This document shows positions 12,678 through 23,291 of a stretch of 64,000 nucleotides of DNA, piece by piece (the stretch's first letter is position 1; the number at the start of each line of letters is the position of its first letter). Below the pieces are notes generated by a model, which was not told where the DNA came from, searched no databases, and saw only the letters and a list, made by a program, of their open reading frames with translations. The DNA comes from Chlorops oryzae. Lineage: Eukaryota > Arthropoda > Insecta > Diptera > Chloropidae. A program made the translations under genes and the position numbers. The stretch is from positions 22,830,296 to 22,894,295 of the forward strand of contig CM035808.1 in NCBI GenBank assembly GCA_020466095.1, read 5' to 3'.

Positions 12678-13129
12678 AAAAAGATATGAAATACTATTAA
12701 AATTTATTTGAAAAATTAAGAAAATTTTTATTTAATTAGTAAAAATTGAAACAAACTAAAAAAAATATAAAAAGAAAATAATGAAAAATTAAGTACATAT
12801 TAAAAAATTATTAATAGCGGTCTCTTTTCCGAGGCTGTTTTTGGACCATTTTTCAAAAAATTCCTTACAGAAAATGAAAAAAGATTTTAAAATTGTTTTA
12901 ATATGTTCAGAATTAATGAAAATTATTAAAAAACAAGTATAGAAGACAGTAATGAAACATCGGCTAAGTCGATTGCACACATATCTTTTCCTCAGCCAAA
13001 AATATGTTGAAACATAACCCTAACAAATATTCCTGCCGTTTTCGTTGTTCTAGCTGGGATATCTAACATAGCTATACCCTGTCTGTGCTTGGATTTAGCT
13101 TCACAAGCTCGAAATTATTATTAGCTTCA

Positions 13130-13769
13130 ACATTTTTGCGAATGGTGGGCATGGTCAAATCTTAACCGTAAGAGGACATTCTATCTAGCGGCGAAATACT
13201 CAATTCAAAATAGTGAAAATCAAGTTTTTGAGAATTTCACGAATGGTGGTCATGGTCAATTTTAACCATAATTGACGACTTTACTTCTTATGTGTAGGAT
13301 GATGACCATAGTTATCGCGATGTCGCAATTTTTTTTTCAGCGAAAGCTTAACATAGTAGCCATAAACACACCAAATTTGAATGAGTTGGAATGTATAGTA
13401 AAAAAGTTATCTAGGAAAAACGTTAAAAATCGTGATTTTTGAAATTTCTGAACCACTTCCCACGACCCAAGAAGGGACACGAAAAAAAATTGTATGCAAT
13501 TTTTCGGACATTTACCTGGTTCAAGTCCATGCCAAATTTCAATATGATATCTTTCATAGCTTAGGAGTAAATTACGCAAAACTAAAGTGTGACCGACAGA
13601 CAGACAGATAGACAGACAGACATGGCTAGATCGACTCCTCTTGTCACCCTGATCAAGAATATATATATTTGTCTATATCTATCGCGACTCCTTTGGTATG
13701 TTACATACTCCGTGCCAAACTTAATATAATATTATATAATATATCCTTTCCATCGGAAAAGGTATAAAA
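13130..13769 (+). mobile_element. mini-me / non-autonomous Helitron-like element (copy a)
   Basis: Contains about two diverged units of a ~101-bp repeat (CGAATGGTGGTCATGGTCAA type, starting near 13140 and 13241). A short GACA/GATA tract lies near 13594-13620, followed by a core with TAGATCGACTCCTCTTGTCA and an ATATATAT run. It ends in a hairpin CCTTTCC..GGAAAAGG with GGTATAA. The same order is seen at 59668-60893. The GTCY/GACA tract next to a conserved core and TA run is the layout described for dipteran mini-me elements. The 5' boundary is uncertain. Confidence 0.65.
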
Positions 13770-13804
13770 ACAAATTTTTATGGGAAGGCGGCTCAAAAAG
13801 TTCT

Positions 13805-15456
13805 TATATCGTGAAGGTCTGAACATCGGCCATGATCTTTGTTTTCTGCCCGTAAGTGCTACGGATGGCTCTCAGAAATACGTTTTTCAATTTTAGTAAC
13901 CGACGTATGAGCAATTTCATTTAAAGCAGATTTAGTAGGCAGAAAGATTACGTATACGTCTTTTGTTCAAAATTATTGAACTGCTTACACAGGCAGACGG
14001 ATTTTTAATAATATTGACGAAAAAAGAGCGAAAGCGAGCAAGCGTGACAGATAGAGGAAGAGATAGAGCGATTATTTGATTTTCAGCTGATTCTTGGTTA
14101 TTGATTTTTTACACATTCCCCTCTTCTGAGGCGTTACAAAGGTCGTGGGATCAGCTAGTTATAAAATATAAAACAAAATTAGAAATTTAAAAATAAAAAT
14201 TAAAACTTTAAAAATATAAAATACAATGAAATAAAATGAATAACCAATTGTCTATCTGACGATATGGATCACATAAAAGAAATATATAGAAATTTGATCG
14301 ATCAAACAGCTTGCCCTTTAACCCCCACTGGACTCATTTCATTTTTATTTTCTTGCCTTTTTCCATTTGTTTTTTTTAAAGGTGACCTGCTAGTTTTTTA
14401 TTTTTATTTTTATTTGTTATTTTCTTACCCTTTTCATTTAATTCTTGAGAGACGTACAAATGCAAAATGAAAATGATAATTAATTATTTAGAAATCAATC
14501 TTCAGCAAGTAGAACTAATTTAACAAAAGCTCAACGAAATTGTTTCCTTTATTTTTCAAATTTATACCCAAGAGTGTGCTGAATAAGGACAACATTTGGA
14601 AAATAATTTTTTTTTGGTTCTGTTAGTCTAACTTTCGTTTGCCGGAAATGTCAGTTGGGAAAATGAATTTAAAATGTCGGCGAAAGTACGGACAGAAAAA
14701 GGGAGAGAGAGTTTTCTAATAGCTTAAATTTTCTATCCGGAAACTAGTGGAAAATCTTATAAATATGCCATTTGGAGCATAACAGTACAATGAAAAGAGA
14801 ATTTAGTAAGCTGTGTACACATAAACCGAGATGGATGCACGAAGTAATAGATAAATGTGCAAAGATAGAGCAAATAAGAAGCAAAGAAAACAAAACAAAC
14901 AAAAATAAATAAACGAACTTAAAAAACGAACCGCCGTAGAGCGACGTATGAACTAAGGAACAATTGAAGCAACATTTTTATAGATATTAACACACAGATA
15001 GACAGAAGGGAAGACATACAGACAGATAGATAGACATGCAGACAGACAGACAGAAGCAGATAAGCTAGATAGAAAGATCAATGTGAGTCCAAACAAATAA
15101 GAGAAATAAGTGAAATTCCGACAGACAATACAAAATGGACTGGCATTTTGGATAGAAAATAAAATTTCATACCGGGCATAGTCAGTAGGTAGCTACACTT
15201 ACGAGTATATATCTGAGATCCAACCAAAAATTGATGTTGTAAAGCTCAATTCCCATTTCAGACATTCGCAGATACCTATGAGGATGTTCGAAAATATCCA
15301 TTGCATAGACTGCGTCCAAGGAGGAAACGTCGTCGAGACTATTTTGTCTTGCTGACATGTTTCCTTTAGTAATGGATCAAAAGGAAAACAAGTAAAGTGA
15401 TAAAGCAAAAGGCTCAGGGATTGGTACAACAGAAACAATAAAACATTGGGAAGTAG
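13805..15456 (+). repeat. 1.65-kb duplication, copy A (partner about 17860-19521)
   Basis: Collinear with 17860-19521. From about 14250 rightwards the copies are nearly identical, while the first ~400 bp differ at many positions and by indels. Contains a CAGA microsatellite (4 units here, 6 in copy B) and a frameshifted exon-like frame at its right end. The homology stops abruptly after AAGTAG. Confidence 0.9.
15203..15456 (-). pseudogene. Frameshifted copy of the exon-like ORF at 19267-19563
   Basis: Read on the minus strand this is the same sequence as copy B except for one missing base (CGTCGAGACTA here, CGTCGAGCACTA there), which shifts the frame after CQQDKIV. The downstream GTAAGT donor-like site (positions 15197-15202) is kept. 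It therefore cannot encode the same peptide. Whether the intact copy is a real exon is itself unproven, so pseudogene status is inferred. Confidence 0.35.
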
Positions 15457-15687
15457 ATTTCACATTAATGAATTAATTTATGTTCTTCTAGAAATAAACT
15501 TTCGTCGCAGAAAAGAGTCACCGAAATGGGACAAAAAAATGCAACAAAAATAGGAATCTGTTGATTCGCTATCAAAGAAAAGAGAAGTTTAGCTCGAATA
15601 CTTTCACAGTTAAATTGCAAAAACAACTCTCTGTATGCATATGCATACAATAAAACTTAATACATGCAATTGTTTTTTTAATTAAGT

Positions 15688-15815
15688 ATTTACTTGTTGA
15701 TGTTTAATAAAATATTTTCTTGATTCAATAAAATATTTACTTTTTGATGTTTAATAAAATATTTTCTTGATTCAATAAAATATTTACTTTTTGATGTTTA
15801 ATAAAATATATTCTT
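15688..15815 (+). repeat. 47-bp tandem repeat, about 2.7 units
   Basis: Units start near 15688, 15735 and 15782, each with GATGTTTAATAAAATAT and (in the first two) CTTGATTCAATAAAAT. It is followed by an imperfect inverted pair around AAATCAGTAAAAA (15817-15830) and TTTTTACTGATTTT (15873-15886). No coding role is seen. Confidence 0.8.
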
Positions 15816-16183
15816 CAAATCAGTAAAAATTTTCTTGCTGCCAAATCAAGCCAAGATTTTATTAGTTTTTACTGATTTTGAGAAAATAATTCTTTCCGTG
15901 TAGTCAGGCGAGCCTGACAATAGAATACCCGACACAGACACATATGTTCAAATAATTTTTAATATCAAGAGGTGTTTAAGGCCATAAGGGGCCCCATATG
16001 TCGACTTTTGTAAAATTTCTTTATGAAAACCGCCCGTTTCCCACGCCCAATTTTAAAATTTTTGTTTAATTATAATCGGAGGTTTAGATATACGCTCAAA
16101 TTTTAAGTTTCATTAAAATATTTCGAAAAAGTCCGATTTTGAGGCAGTTTTGGGATTTTTGTGACAGATCCTAGTACTGGAGG

Positions 16184-17091
16184 TAGAGTTGTAAAATTTA
16201 AGAAAAAATCGATTTTCGATTAATCGAAGACCTGCATAGTTATAAATCGATGTTGGATGATTAGTTGAAGCAATAAATCGATTAAATCGATTTATTTTTC
16301 ATTTTTGCCAAACCTATTTATAATGCCTATTTTTTGTTTTCTGAAGTTTATAAAATATGTAACAGAGTAACAGTATTTTTAAAAATATTGCTTCGCGAAT
16401 GGGGTAAAAGTCGAAAAATAACAGTTGCCGTTCAACGCAACTACAAAGGGGAATTGCCAAAGAATCGAAGAGCAAGATTGACTTATGTTTAAGCAGTCAA
16501 TCAATAATTGAGGTCTTTTACACTGTAGAAGTTGCAGATCGGAGGAGGAAGAAGAACCAGCAAGCCACTTCATGTGTCACTGCCCGAGTCTGGCCAGGAG
16601 AAAATCCAGGCTGCTCGACTCCTTCTGCTTCTCCTCCCTCACCGAGCTAACATCTGTTCGAATAAAAGACATGGCTCGCTTCATAAATGAGTCTAACTGG
16701 CTCCACCAAAGGTGTAACTAGGAAGGCATGCCTTCCCTCGTGGTATCACAACGGGCCCATATGCGGCCTAAGTGTGTCCCCTTAAAGGGGGCAGCCACCC
16801 TAACCTAACCTTACCTAACGCTAGTCAATTAATGATATTCAATTATAGTTCTGTTCACTTTTGGAGGTGCATTCAGAAGAATTGACCGTAAATTTCTGTA
16901 GTTTTTTCATTTTTACATATCGTTTTGCTCATATTTTAAACATTTTCCAGAGTTTCCAAAAAAATTTAACATCGAAAGAAAAAATCGATTTTATTAAAAA
17001 TCGAAAAAAACATAATCGATTCTAAAAAAATCGATCGAAAGCCAAAAAAATCGATTAAATCGAAACTTTGAATGTTTTTTTTACAACCCTA
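16184..17091. mobile_element. hAT-type MITE, TSD ACTGGAGG, dense ATCGAT subterminal motifs
   Basis: Ends TAGAGTTGTAAAA and (inward) TAGGGTTGTAAAA form a 13-bp TIR with one mismatch. ACTGGAGG flanks both sides (16176-16183, 17092-17099). ATCGATT-like motifs are packed into about 110 bp next to the left end and 90 bp next to the right end, the usual place for hAT transposase-binding repeats. The centre holds a LINE fragment. The copy c mini-me element shows the empty target. Confidence 0.85.
16524..16822 (+). mobile_element. LINE 3' end: C-terminal ORF2 fragment (65 codons) plus 3' UTR
   Basis: Open from TGT at 16524 to TAG at 16719-16721. The peptide begins CRSCRSEEEEEPASHFMCHC and ends RFINESNWLHQRCN. 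The C-x2-C...H-x3-C-x-C-P pattern followed by FI..S.WL is typical of the C-terminus of jockey/I/LOA-type fly retrotransposons. About 100 bp of 3' UTR follow, ending in CTAACC-like repeats near 16798-16820. It is 5'-truncated and sits inside the hAT element. The precise clade is not determined. Confidence 0.75.
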
Positions 17092-17633
17092 ACTGGAGGT
17101 ACCCTTAAAAATGGAACGATCAAAGAAGGATGTTTAAGGCTACTAAGGAAGCATAAGTGCCAAATTTCGTTCAAGTCCCATTTGAATTTCAGGTGTAGGA
17201 GACAATTTTCGAAAAACGCCCTTCAGCCACGCCCACTTTTTCAATTTTTATAAATCATATTACTTGCCTTGAAACATGTTCAAATATCAACTTTCATCAA
17301 AATATCTTGAAATACTTCGATTTTAGAGCCGTTTTTGTGATTTTCGTAACAGACCCTAGTACTGGAGATACCCCTAAAAATGGTCCGATCGGGTGCATTC
17401 TTATTATTCATGTCCCCGTGAGCACGCATACAAAATTTTGTAAAGATAGCTCAACTCCTTTGATAAGATAACTGTATACTGACAGACGGACGGACATATC
17501 TAAATCGAATCTATAGGTGACGATGATCATATCTATATATATTTTGTATGGTCTATCTCGACTGGTTCTGGGGTGTTACACACAACCACACAAACGCAAT
17601 ATACCCTCGACACAGAGTGTGTCGGGTATAATG

Positions 17634-17859
17634 GTAAACAAATTATAAAAAATAACAAAAAAGTTATAAAAAAATTACACTTATTTTTCATAAAATTAGT
17701 AACAAAAATATACAAAGAAACAATAATAACTTTTAAGAAATATCTTGTTAAAATAAAATAGTTCTAACAAATCTAATTGTATATAGAAACAAAATTCTTG
17801 TGTCGCTGCGTTTGTTACCAAACTCCTCCGAAATAGTTGAATTGATTTTTATGAAATTT
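17634..17859. other. Short spacer with a repeat-like phrase
   Basis: Starts with an A-rich run. Near 17817-17860 it reads AACTCCTCCGAAATAGTTGA, a phrase resembling CTCCTCCGAAACGGCTGAAC in the mini-me element at about 30925. Probably a degraded piece of the same broad repeat class. Confidence 0.35.
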
Positions 17860-19521
17860 TGTTAGCATATCGGGTAGGTCTGAGCATTGGCCAAAATCTT
17901 TGTTTTCTGCCCCTAAGTGCTACGGATGGCCCTCAGATATATTTTTGAATTGTAGTACCCGACGTATGAGCAATGTTTTTTAAAACAGATTTAGTAGGCA
18001 GAAACATTACGTATACGTCTTATTTTCAAAATTATTGAACTGCATTATAAAAAAAATATTGACCGACGGATTTTTAATAATATTGACGAAAAGAGAGCGA
18101 AAGCGAGCAAGCGTGACAGATAGAGGAAGAGATAGAGCGATTACTTGAATTTTCAGCTGATTCTTGTTTATTGATTTTTTACAAATTCCTCTCTTCTGAG
18201 GCATTAAAAAGTTCGTTATAAAAAGCTAGTTATAAAATATAAAACAAAATTAGATATTAAAACTTTAAAAATATAAAATAAAATAAAATAAAATGAATAA
18301 CCAATTGTCTATCTGACGATATGGATCACATATAAGAAATATATAGAAATTTGATCGATCAAACAGCTTGCCCTTTAACCCCCACTGGACTCATTTCATT
18401 TTCATTTTCTTGCCTTTTTCCATTTGCACTTTTTAAAGGTGACCTGCTAGTTTTTTATTTTTTTTTTATTTGTTATTTTCTTACCCTTTTCATTTAATTC
18501 TTGAGAGACGTACAAATGCAAAATGAAAATGATAATTAATTATTTAGAAATCAATCTTCAGCAAGTAGAACTAATTTAACAAAAGCTCAACGAAATTGTT
18601 TCCTTTATTTTTCAAATTTATACCCAAGAGTGTGCTGAATAAGGACAACATTTGGAAAATAATTTTTTTTTGGTTCTGTTAGTCTAACTTTCGTTTGCCG
18701 GAAATGTCAGTTGGGAAAATGAATTTAAAATGTCGGCGAAAGTACGGACAGAAAAAGGGAGAGAGAGTTTTCTAATAGCTTAAATTTTCTATCCGGAAAC
18801 TAGTGGAAAATCTTATAAATATGCCATTTGGAGCATAACAGTACAATGAAAAGAGAATTTAGTAAGCTGTGTACACATAAACCGAGATGGATGCACGAAG
18901 TAATAGATAAATGTGCAAAGATAGAGCAAATAAGAAGCAAAGAAAACAAAACAAACAAAAATAAATAAACGAACTTAAAAAACGAACCGCCGTAGAACGA
19001 CGTATGAACTAAGGAACAATTGAAGCAACATTTTTATAGATATTAACACACAGATAGACAGAAGGGAAGACATACAGACAGATAGATAGACATGCAGACA
19101 GACAGACAGACAGACAGAAGCAGATAAGCTAGATAGAAAGATCAATGTGAGTCCAAACAAATAAGAGAAATAAGTGAAATTCCGACAGACAATACAAAAT
19201 GGACTGGCATTTTGGATAGAAAATAAAATTTCATACCGGGCATAGTCAGTAGGTAGCTACACTTACGAGTATATATCTGAGATCCAACCAAAAATTGATG
19301 TTGTAAAGCTCAATTCCCATTTCAGACATTCGCAGATACCTATGAGGATGTTCGAAAATATCCATTGCATAGACTGCGTCCAAGGAGGAAACGTCGTCGA
19401 GCACTATTTTGTCTTGCTGACATGTTTCCTTTAGTAATGGATCAAAAGGAAAACAAGTAAAGTGATAAAGCAAAAGGCTCAGGGATTGGTACAACAGAAA
19501 CAATAAAACATTGGGAAGTAG
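17860..19521 (+). repeat. 1.65-kb duplication, copy B (partner 13805-15456)
   Basis: Same sequence order as copy A, with near identity in the right ~1.2 kb and clear divergence in the left ~400 bp. Two extra CAGA units lie near 19095-19120. Carries the open version of the exon-like frame. Confidence 0.9.
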
Positions 19522-19563
19522 GATTGTAGTATCTTGCTGGATGTCTCGATGCTCGTTCGTGTG
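19267..19563 (-). CDS. Exon-like open frame of unknown gene, possible single exon
   Basis: On the minus strand the frame is open from 19563 to the GTAAGT donor-like site at 19266-19261 (phase 0). An in-frame stop lies upstream at 19564-19566. The peptide has a hydrophobic stretch near NVLLFLLYQSLSLLLYHF, then acidic and aromatic residues including SLDAVYAMDIFEHPHRYL and NINFWLDLRYIL. The composition looks more protein-like than neighbouring frames. An AG (CATCCAG|CA) near 19537 could act as acceptor, but no clear polypyrimidine tract is present. I do not recognise the family; a vague likeness to ABCG-transporter C-terminal loops is too weak to name. It lies within a duplicated segment. Confidence 0.3.
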
Positions 19564-19566
19564 TTA

Positions 19567-20112
19567 TGCTGTGCTGTGTGGTGCTGTGCTATGTTACCGA
19601 ACGATGACTGACTAGATTGAATTTACTACATTTGCGATTGAATAAGCACTGCTCCCATAGGATAATCTTCATTTGGTGTTTATAGTGTTTGTACAATAAA
19701 TGGCCGAAGACAAGAAAATATTGCAGTAATTGCATTGGAAAAGAATGGAGTTATCTTCATGACATCCTTTTTGAATGCTAAATTGAAATATTTCAATTCA
19801 TCTGTATTCATTCTATCTCTTTCGTTGTCCTTAGCTGCTTGCTCATTCTCTTCAATAGAAATGAAAAGTTTATAACATGCCCATGTGCTTCTGCGATTAT
19901 TATATCATCTCGTGGGGAATCTATAGGGCTGAACAAATCATTAAGGAAACAAACAATACCCAAAAAATGGCTCTCCAAAATCTGACTCAAAATCAAGAGT
20001 TCTTTGATGAAAATTGTTTGGAGGCAAGCAAAAATTTCATCTTCGCATTCACGATACTTCTAAATATGGGTAGAATATAGTAAAAAAGAGCTTATTTTGA
20101 ACTCATATCCTA
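19567..20112. other. No gene seen
   Basis: Begins with a TGCTGTG-rich patch (19566-19597) just beyond the duplication boundary. Otherwise ordinary AT-rich sequence with chance frames of up to 67 codons. Confidence 0.5.
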
Positions 20113-20114
20113 TA

Positions 20115-20306
20115 TGGGAATTCCATAAATATGTTCAAACCCGTGACACTCACTTTTTAGGTTTTGTCTCATAATAATTTTAAAAAAGGATTCTCTCAAG
20201 GATTTTAAGTTTTGAAAACGTTTAACAGTAGTTAAGCAATGAAATTTTTGCTGAGAATGGCTGTCATGGGTGTCACGAGGTGGGCCGTGTCTCGTGGAAT
20301 TACCCA
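20115..20306. mobile_element. 192-bp TA-flanked TIR element, TIR TGGGAATTCCA
   Basis: Ends TGGGAATTCCA and (inward from the right) TGGGTAATTCCA, flanked by TA on both sides (20113-20114, 20307-20308). Internal GTGACAC / GTGTCAC motifs also face each other. The terminal sequence, including CCATAAATATGTTCAA, resembles that of the 1.27-kb element at 40932-42202. Non-coding. Confidence 0.6.
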
Positions 20307-20340
20307 TATATGAGTTCAGTAGGAGTAGGGGTCAACAATA

Positions 20341-20733
20341 ATGAAAAAGTTGGCAGACACCATGCGGCATGGAGAGGAATGTTATGAGCAAGGCGAAGGC
20401 TGAACTTTAGCTGCAGTCCCGATGAAGAAGAAAATGTTGAGTAGGAACTCTATGGCATTTCTGAGAAGTACTGAAGATAGATTTACTTACCATGATGGAC
20501 AATCTCAGAAAGGACGCTTTAGGTGCTTTCAATAGGAAGTCCCGTCCATAGAAATTGATTTCTTGGGGTTGTTCTTTCTTGCGGGAACTGGATATAAAAG
20601 TGTGAACGTAGCAAATAATAAAACGGAAATGAAGAGCCCCTTAGTGACCTCGTCAGAAAACAAAAGTGTCATCACAATTAAAATGAAAGTTTCACTTGGT
20701 CGATCACGGGGTGAAGGAGTAAATCGCCAATGA
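20341..20733 (+). pseudogene. Degenerate coding relic, possibly transposase-derived
   Basis: One frame runs 131 codons from ATG (20341) to TGA (20731) with only two internal stops (codons 21 and 66), unusually few for this AT-rich DNA. After the second stop it reads EVPSIEIDFLGLFFLAGTG followed by Y-K-S. The EI-x-F-x-GL-x-x-LAG...KS pattern resembles a conserved stretch of piggyBac-family transposases. There are no catalytic Asp residues to confirm this and the stops make it non-functional. Identity is tentative. Confidence 0.25.
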
Positions 20734-21023
20734 ATGGTCCCTTCTGGAAGCCCGTGGATCCATCACCGTTTCCCAATACCCTCTCTACTGAGCTCAACAT
20801 ACGGCTATAGTACAACAAAAAATTTTTTTTTCTTTCTGCTGGATATTGAACATTAACAATTAAAAAAACACTTCCCTTTTAATTCTTTCGTTATTTAATT
20901 TTCAATAAACACGAATTAAGGTAAATTATCATTTAAGCGCATACTTTGACGTATTTTTTCTCAACCATTAAGCTTATTCCATTTTCATTTAACCATAAAA
21001 TACTATTAACGTACAACTATAAA
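20734..21023. other. No gene seen
   Basis: AT-rich spacer before the TA-MITE; nothing recognisable. Confidence 0.5.
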
Positions 21024-21025
21024 TA

Positions 21026-21453
21026 CCCTGAAGTAATATGGACTGACCCAAGTGTAGCCTCGGTAGTCCTTTATGTTACCAGTGCTAGTCCCCTCATAAT
21101 TCCACTTCTAATGTATTCAACTGACCTTTTTAACATGGGCCTGTCCTTGGGGAGGGACTAGTCCGCAAAACGGCTAATCATAGGCCAGTTTTTTTTTTTT
21201 TTTTTGGGGTCAATTGTCGTCATTTTGTCTGGTCTTATGATAGTTCAAATGAGGCAAATAAAAAACAAATTTCTTATATATATTCTTAGTTGATGAAAGT
21301 GTCATTTACAGACTACCCCTAAACCAACCCGTTTATTGCCGACCGCTAGCTAGCCGATTTCGATGGAGCGAACTTCCATAATATAACCGGTAGGATTTGG
21401 ACCGGTTAAAGGCCAGTCCTTCTTAGGAAATTGACCGGCTCATTACTGCAGGG
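21026..21453. mobile_element. TA-flanked MITE, family CCCTGCAGTAAT, copy 1
   Basis: Starts CCCTGAAGTAAT and ends ATTACTGCAGGG, flanked by TA (21024-21025, 21454-21455). It is collinear with the copy at 25285-25687, sharing ACCGGTAGGATTTGGACCGG and GACTAGTCCGCAAAACGGCT. TA target suggests the Tc1/mariner group. No ORF. Confidence 0.8.
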
Positions 21454-21455
21454 TA

Positions 21456-22642
21456 CTTTATCATGTAACATAATTCGTATTTGTCAAATTGCATAAGGAT
21501 TTTTTATGTTAAATTATAAAAAGCAAAAATTCTGTTGCATATTTCTAGTGAAAACGGAATTATGAATGTTGTTCGTTCGGGGGAAAAAATGTTTTGCTTT
21601 AAATTTTATCACATAAAAAATGTTAATCTTCAATGGATCATTCGCTAAGCCTCGAAGAATCCAATTGACTTCTTCTTTGAATTTTCTCATTTGTACATCT
21701 ATTCCCAATCATCTATGCATCATTAACATTTCCTTTTATTCCTTCTTTTGCGGCGACTCGTGCTCCCTGTTGTATTCACCTGAATGACGTTTTAAGTAGA
21801 GCAGCTAGAGTACTAGCTACACGTGATTGATGACGTACGGTTCAAAGTAGTAGCAATTCAAGTGATTATTCTTAGGAAAAATTGAGCAGAGGAACCCTAT
21901 GAGAAAGTAAGGCGGAAAGGAATAAGTGGAAAAAAACACTTTGTCCGGATGTGCAATAATTTCAGACGTCACTCTTTTACTTTTTTGCTGATGCTTTCAA
22001 AGCTACTAAGTGACTAAGAAGTATTCCTGATAAAATTTCAACACTCCCACTCGCGCAGGATATTGGAGTCGTCTATTAAAAAAAAAAAAAAACCCTAATA
22101 GCTACAATTTTTGCTGACGCAAGTCATTGCTCTGTATAGTTTTTTATGGCGTTTCTTTTCTTTTCCGCAACGAATAACGCAGTTTGAGAATTTTCTTTGA
22201 CATCTAGAACAATTTGTTTTACGATACTTATACTTAATAAATTAAGTATATTATACCAGCTTGTATTTATCCTTACTAAACAATTGGAAGTAATTTGCGC
22301 CCGCAACAAAAGATTTGGAAAAACTGAGTTTCAATTGTTGGGATTTTTTTTGGTAAACATACAAAATCACTCTTTCTTTTATTATATTTTACTTAGGAAA
22401 AAAAAAATACGGAGTGTCAGGGAGCTTTCAGCAAAATTTTAATATGCGGTAGCTAATGTCAAGGGGTGTATTTGTCTAAGAGGTATCATCATTCAATCAA
22501 AGGAAGATGCAGCTTTGAATGCACTTTTTGATGTTTGGGGACGTATAGTGAAATTTTCCGTAGCACTTTTTCTTCATACAAAAAAAATCAAAAATTTCAG
22601 TTTTGGTAGACCTTTCCGTACTAACTTGTTAAAATATTGAAA
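21456..22642. other. No gene seen
   Basis: Single-copy-like DNA with an A13 run near 22080-22093. Frames of about 60-80 codons look accidental. Confidence 0.5.
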
Positions 22643-22646
22643 TTAA

Positions 22647-22823
22647 CCCATTAAAGGTGCTCCCAATTTTGAGTGTTTAGGAGTGTTTGTGTTGAGTTTT
22701 TCTTTTCGGAGTGTTCGAAAACCAATATTAAAATATTATGGCGCATATTTTCGTAGAATATTTTGACGCTACCCTTCAAAAAAATAAGTCACAAAATGTG
22801 CCCTATTTTTGGTAGTTAGAGGG
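22647..22823. mobile_element. Candidate piggyBac-like mini-element, TTAA flanks
   Basis: TTAA at 22643-22646 and 22824-22827 flank CCCATTAAAGG and, inward from the right, CCCTCTAACTA. The inverted similarity beyond CCC..TAA is weak, so this rests mainly on the paired TTAA-CCC / GGG-TTAA ends. Confidence 0.4.
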
Positions 22824-22827
22824 TTAA

Positions 22828-23283
22828 TATGTTCCACAAAAATATTTGTCTTGATATTTCCTATAACTTTTCCGAACACACCCGAGACCTCAGACGTAAG
22901 GGACACATAGATTCATAAGCTGATATGCTACAAGAATAGGCAAAGGGGGAAAAACTTTGACTATCCCTATAAAAGACATAAACTTTCAAAACGCCGAGAC
23001 ACGTATCCTTTTTTTGGCCTCCTCTACCATAATCCGTTGTCAGTACCCCGTTATTTTGGAAAAAGTTCAAAATTGTTGTACAGTGTTACATTTACCCTGC
23101 AGAAAACAAACTAGAACAGAAGTACTCCTCGAATACTCCCCAAATAAAAATTACTACTCTACTACTACTAATTACTAATTACTACTAATTACTACTTATT
23201 ACCCATAATTTCACCGCCAATGCACTGAACTGTCAACTTTAAAACAGAGGTGTCCTTCGAAAATCGACACTAGCGTTTGAACT
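22828..23283. other. No gene seen; TACTAAT-type repeat near 23149-23202
   Basis: The stretch contains a degenerate ACT/TACTAAT repeat of about 50 bp and otherwise nothing recognisable. Confidence 0.55.
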
Positions 23284-23291
23284 ACCGCAGA

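Larger units (their letters stand above)
8556..13129. other. Long single-copy-like non-coding stretch
   Basis: No exon, RNA gene or TIR element could be supported. It contains poly-T/poly-A runs (about 8887-8900, 9931-9952), GT-rich tracts near 9220-9245 and 9770-9800, and small microsatellites. A 14-bp GC-rich palindrome CACGCCGCGGCGTG lies at 11271-11284. The 159-codon minus-strand frame at 9203-9682 spans low-complexity Phe/Ser-rich translation and looks accidental. Confidence 0.5.
15899..17633 (+). mobile_element. mini-me / Helitron-like element (copy b), split by a hAT insertion
   Basis: Starts near GTCAGGCGAGCCTGACAATA with ATACCCGAC and ends with the hairpin TATACCCTCGACACA..TGTGTCGGGTATA. 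A short GACA/GACG tract at about 17480-17496 precedes the conserved core. It matches copy c (27974-28808) throughout once the insertion at 16184-17091 is removed, giving a net length near 820 bp. The phrase CCACGCCCACTTTTTC recurs in both copies. Confidence 0.75.

Noticed and set aside
12277..13057. CCCAGAAAGG at 12277 and CTAGCTGGG at about 13057 as another CCCAGC element
   Set aside because: The flanking dinucleotides differ (TT against AT) and the inverted similarity beyond CCCAG is weak.
19267..19563. Naming the exon-like frame as an ABCG transporter C-terminus
   Set aside because: Only a loose H-P..YL...YW-x-D-like resemblance, with an insertion and no Walker or other diagnostic motif; left unassigned.
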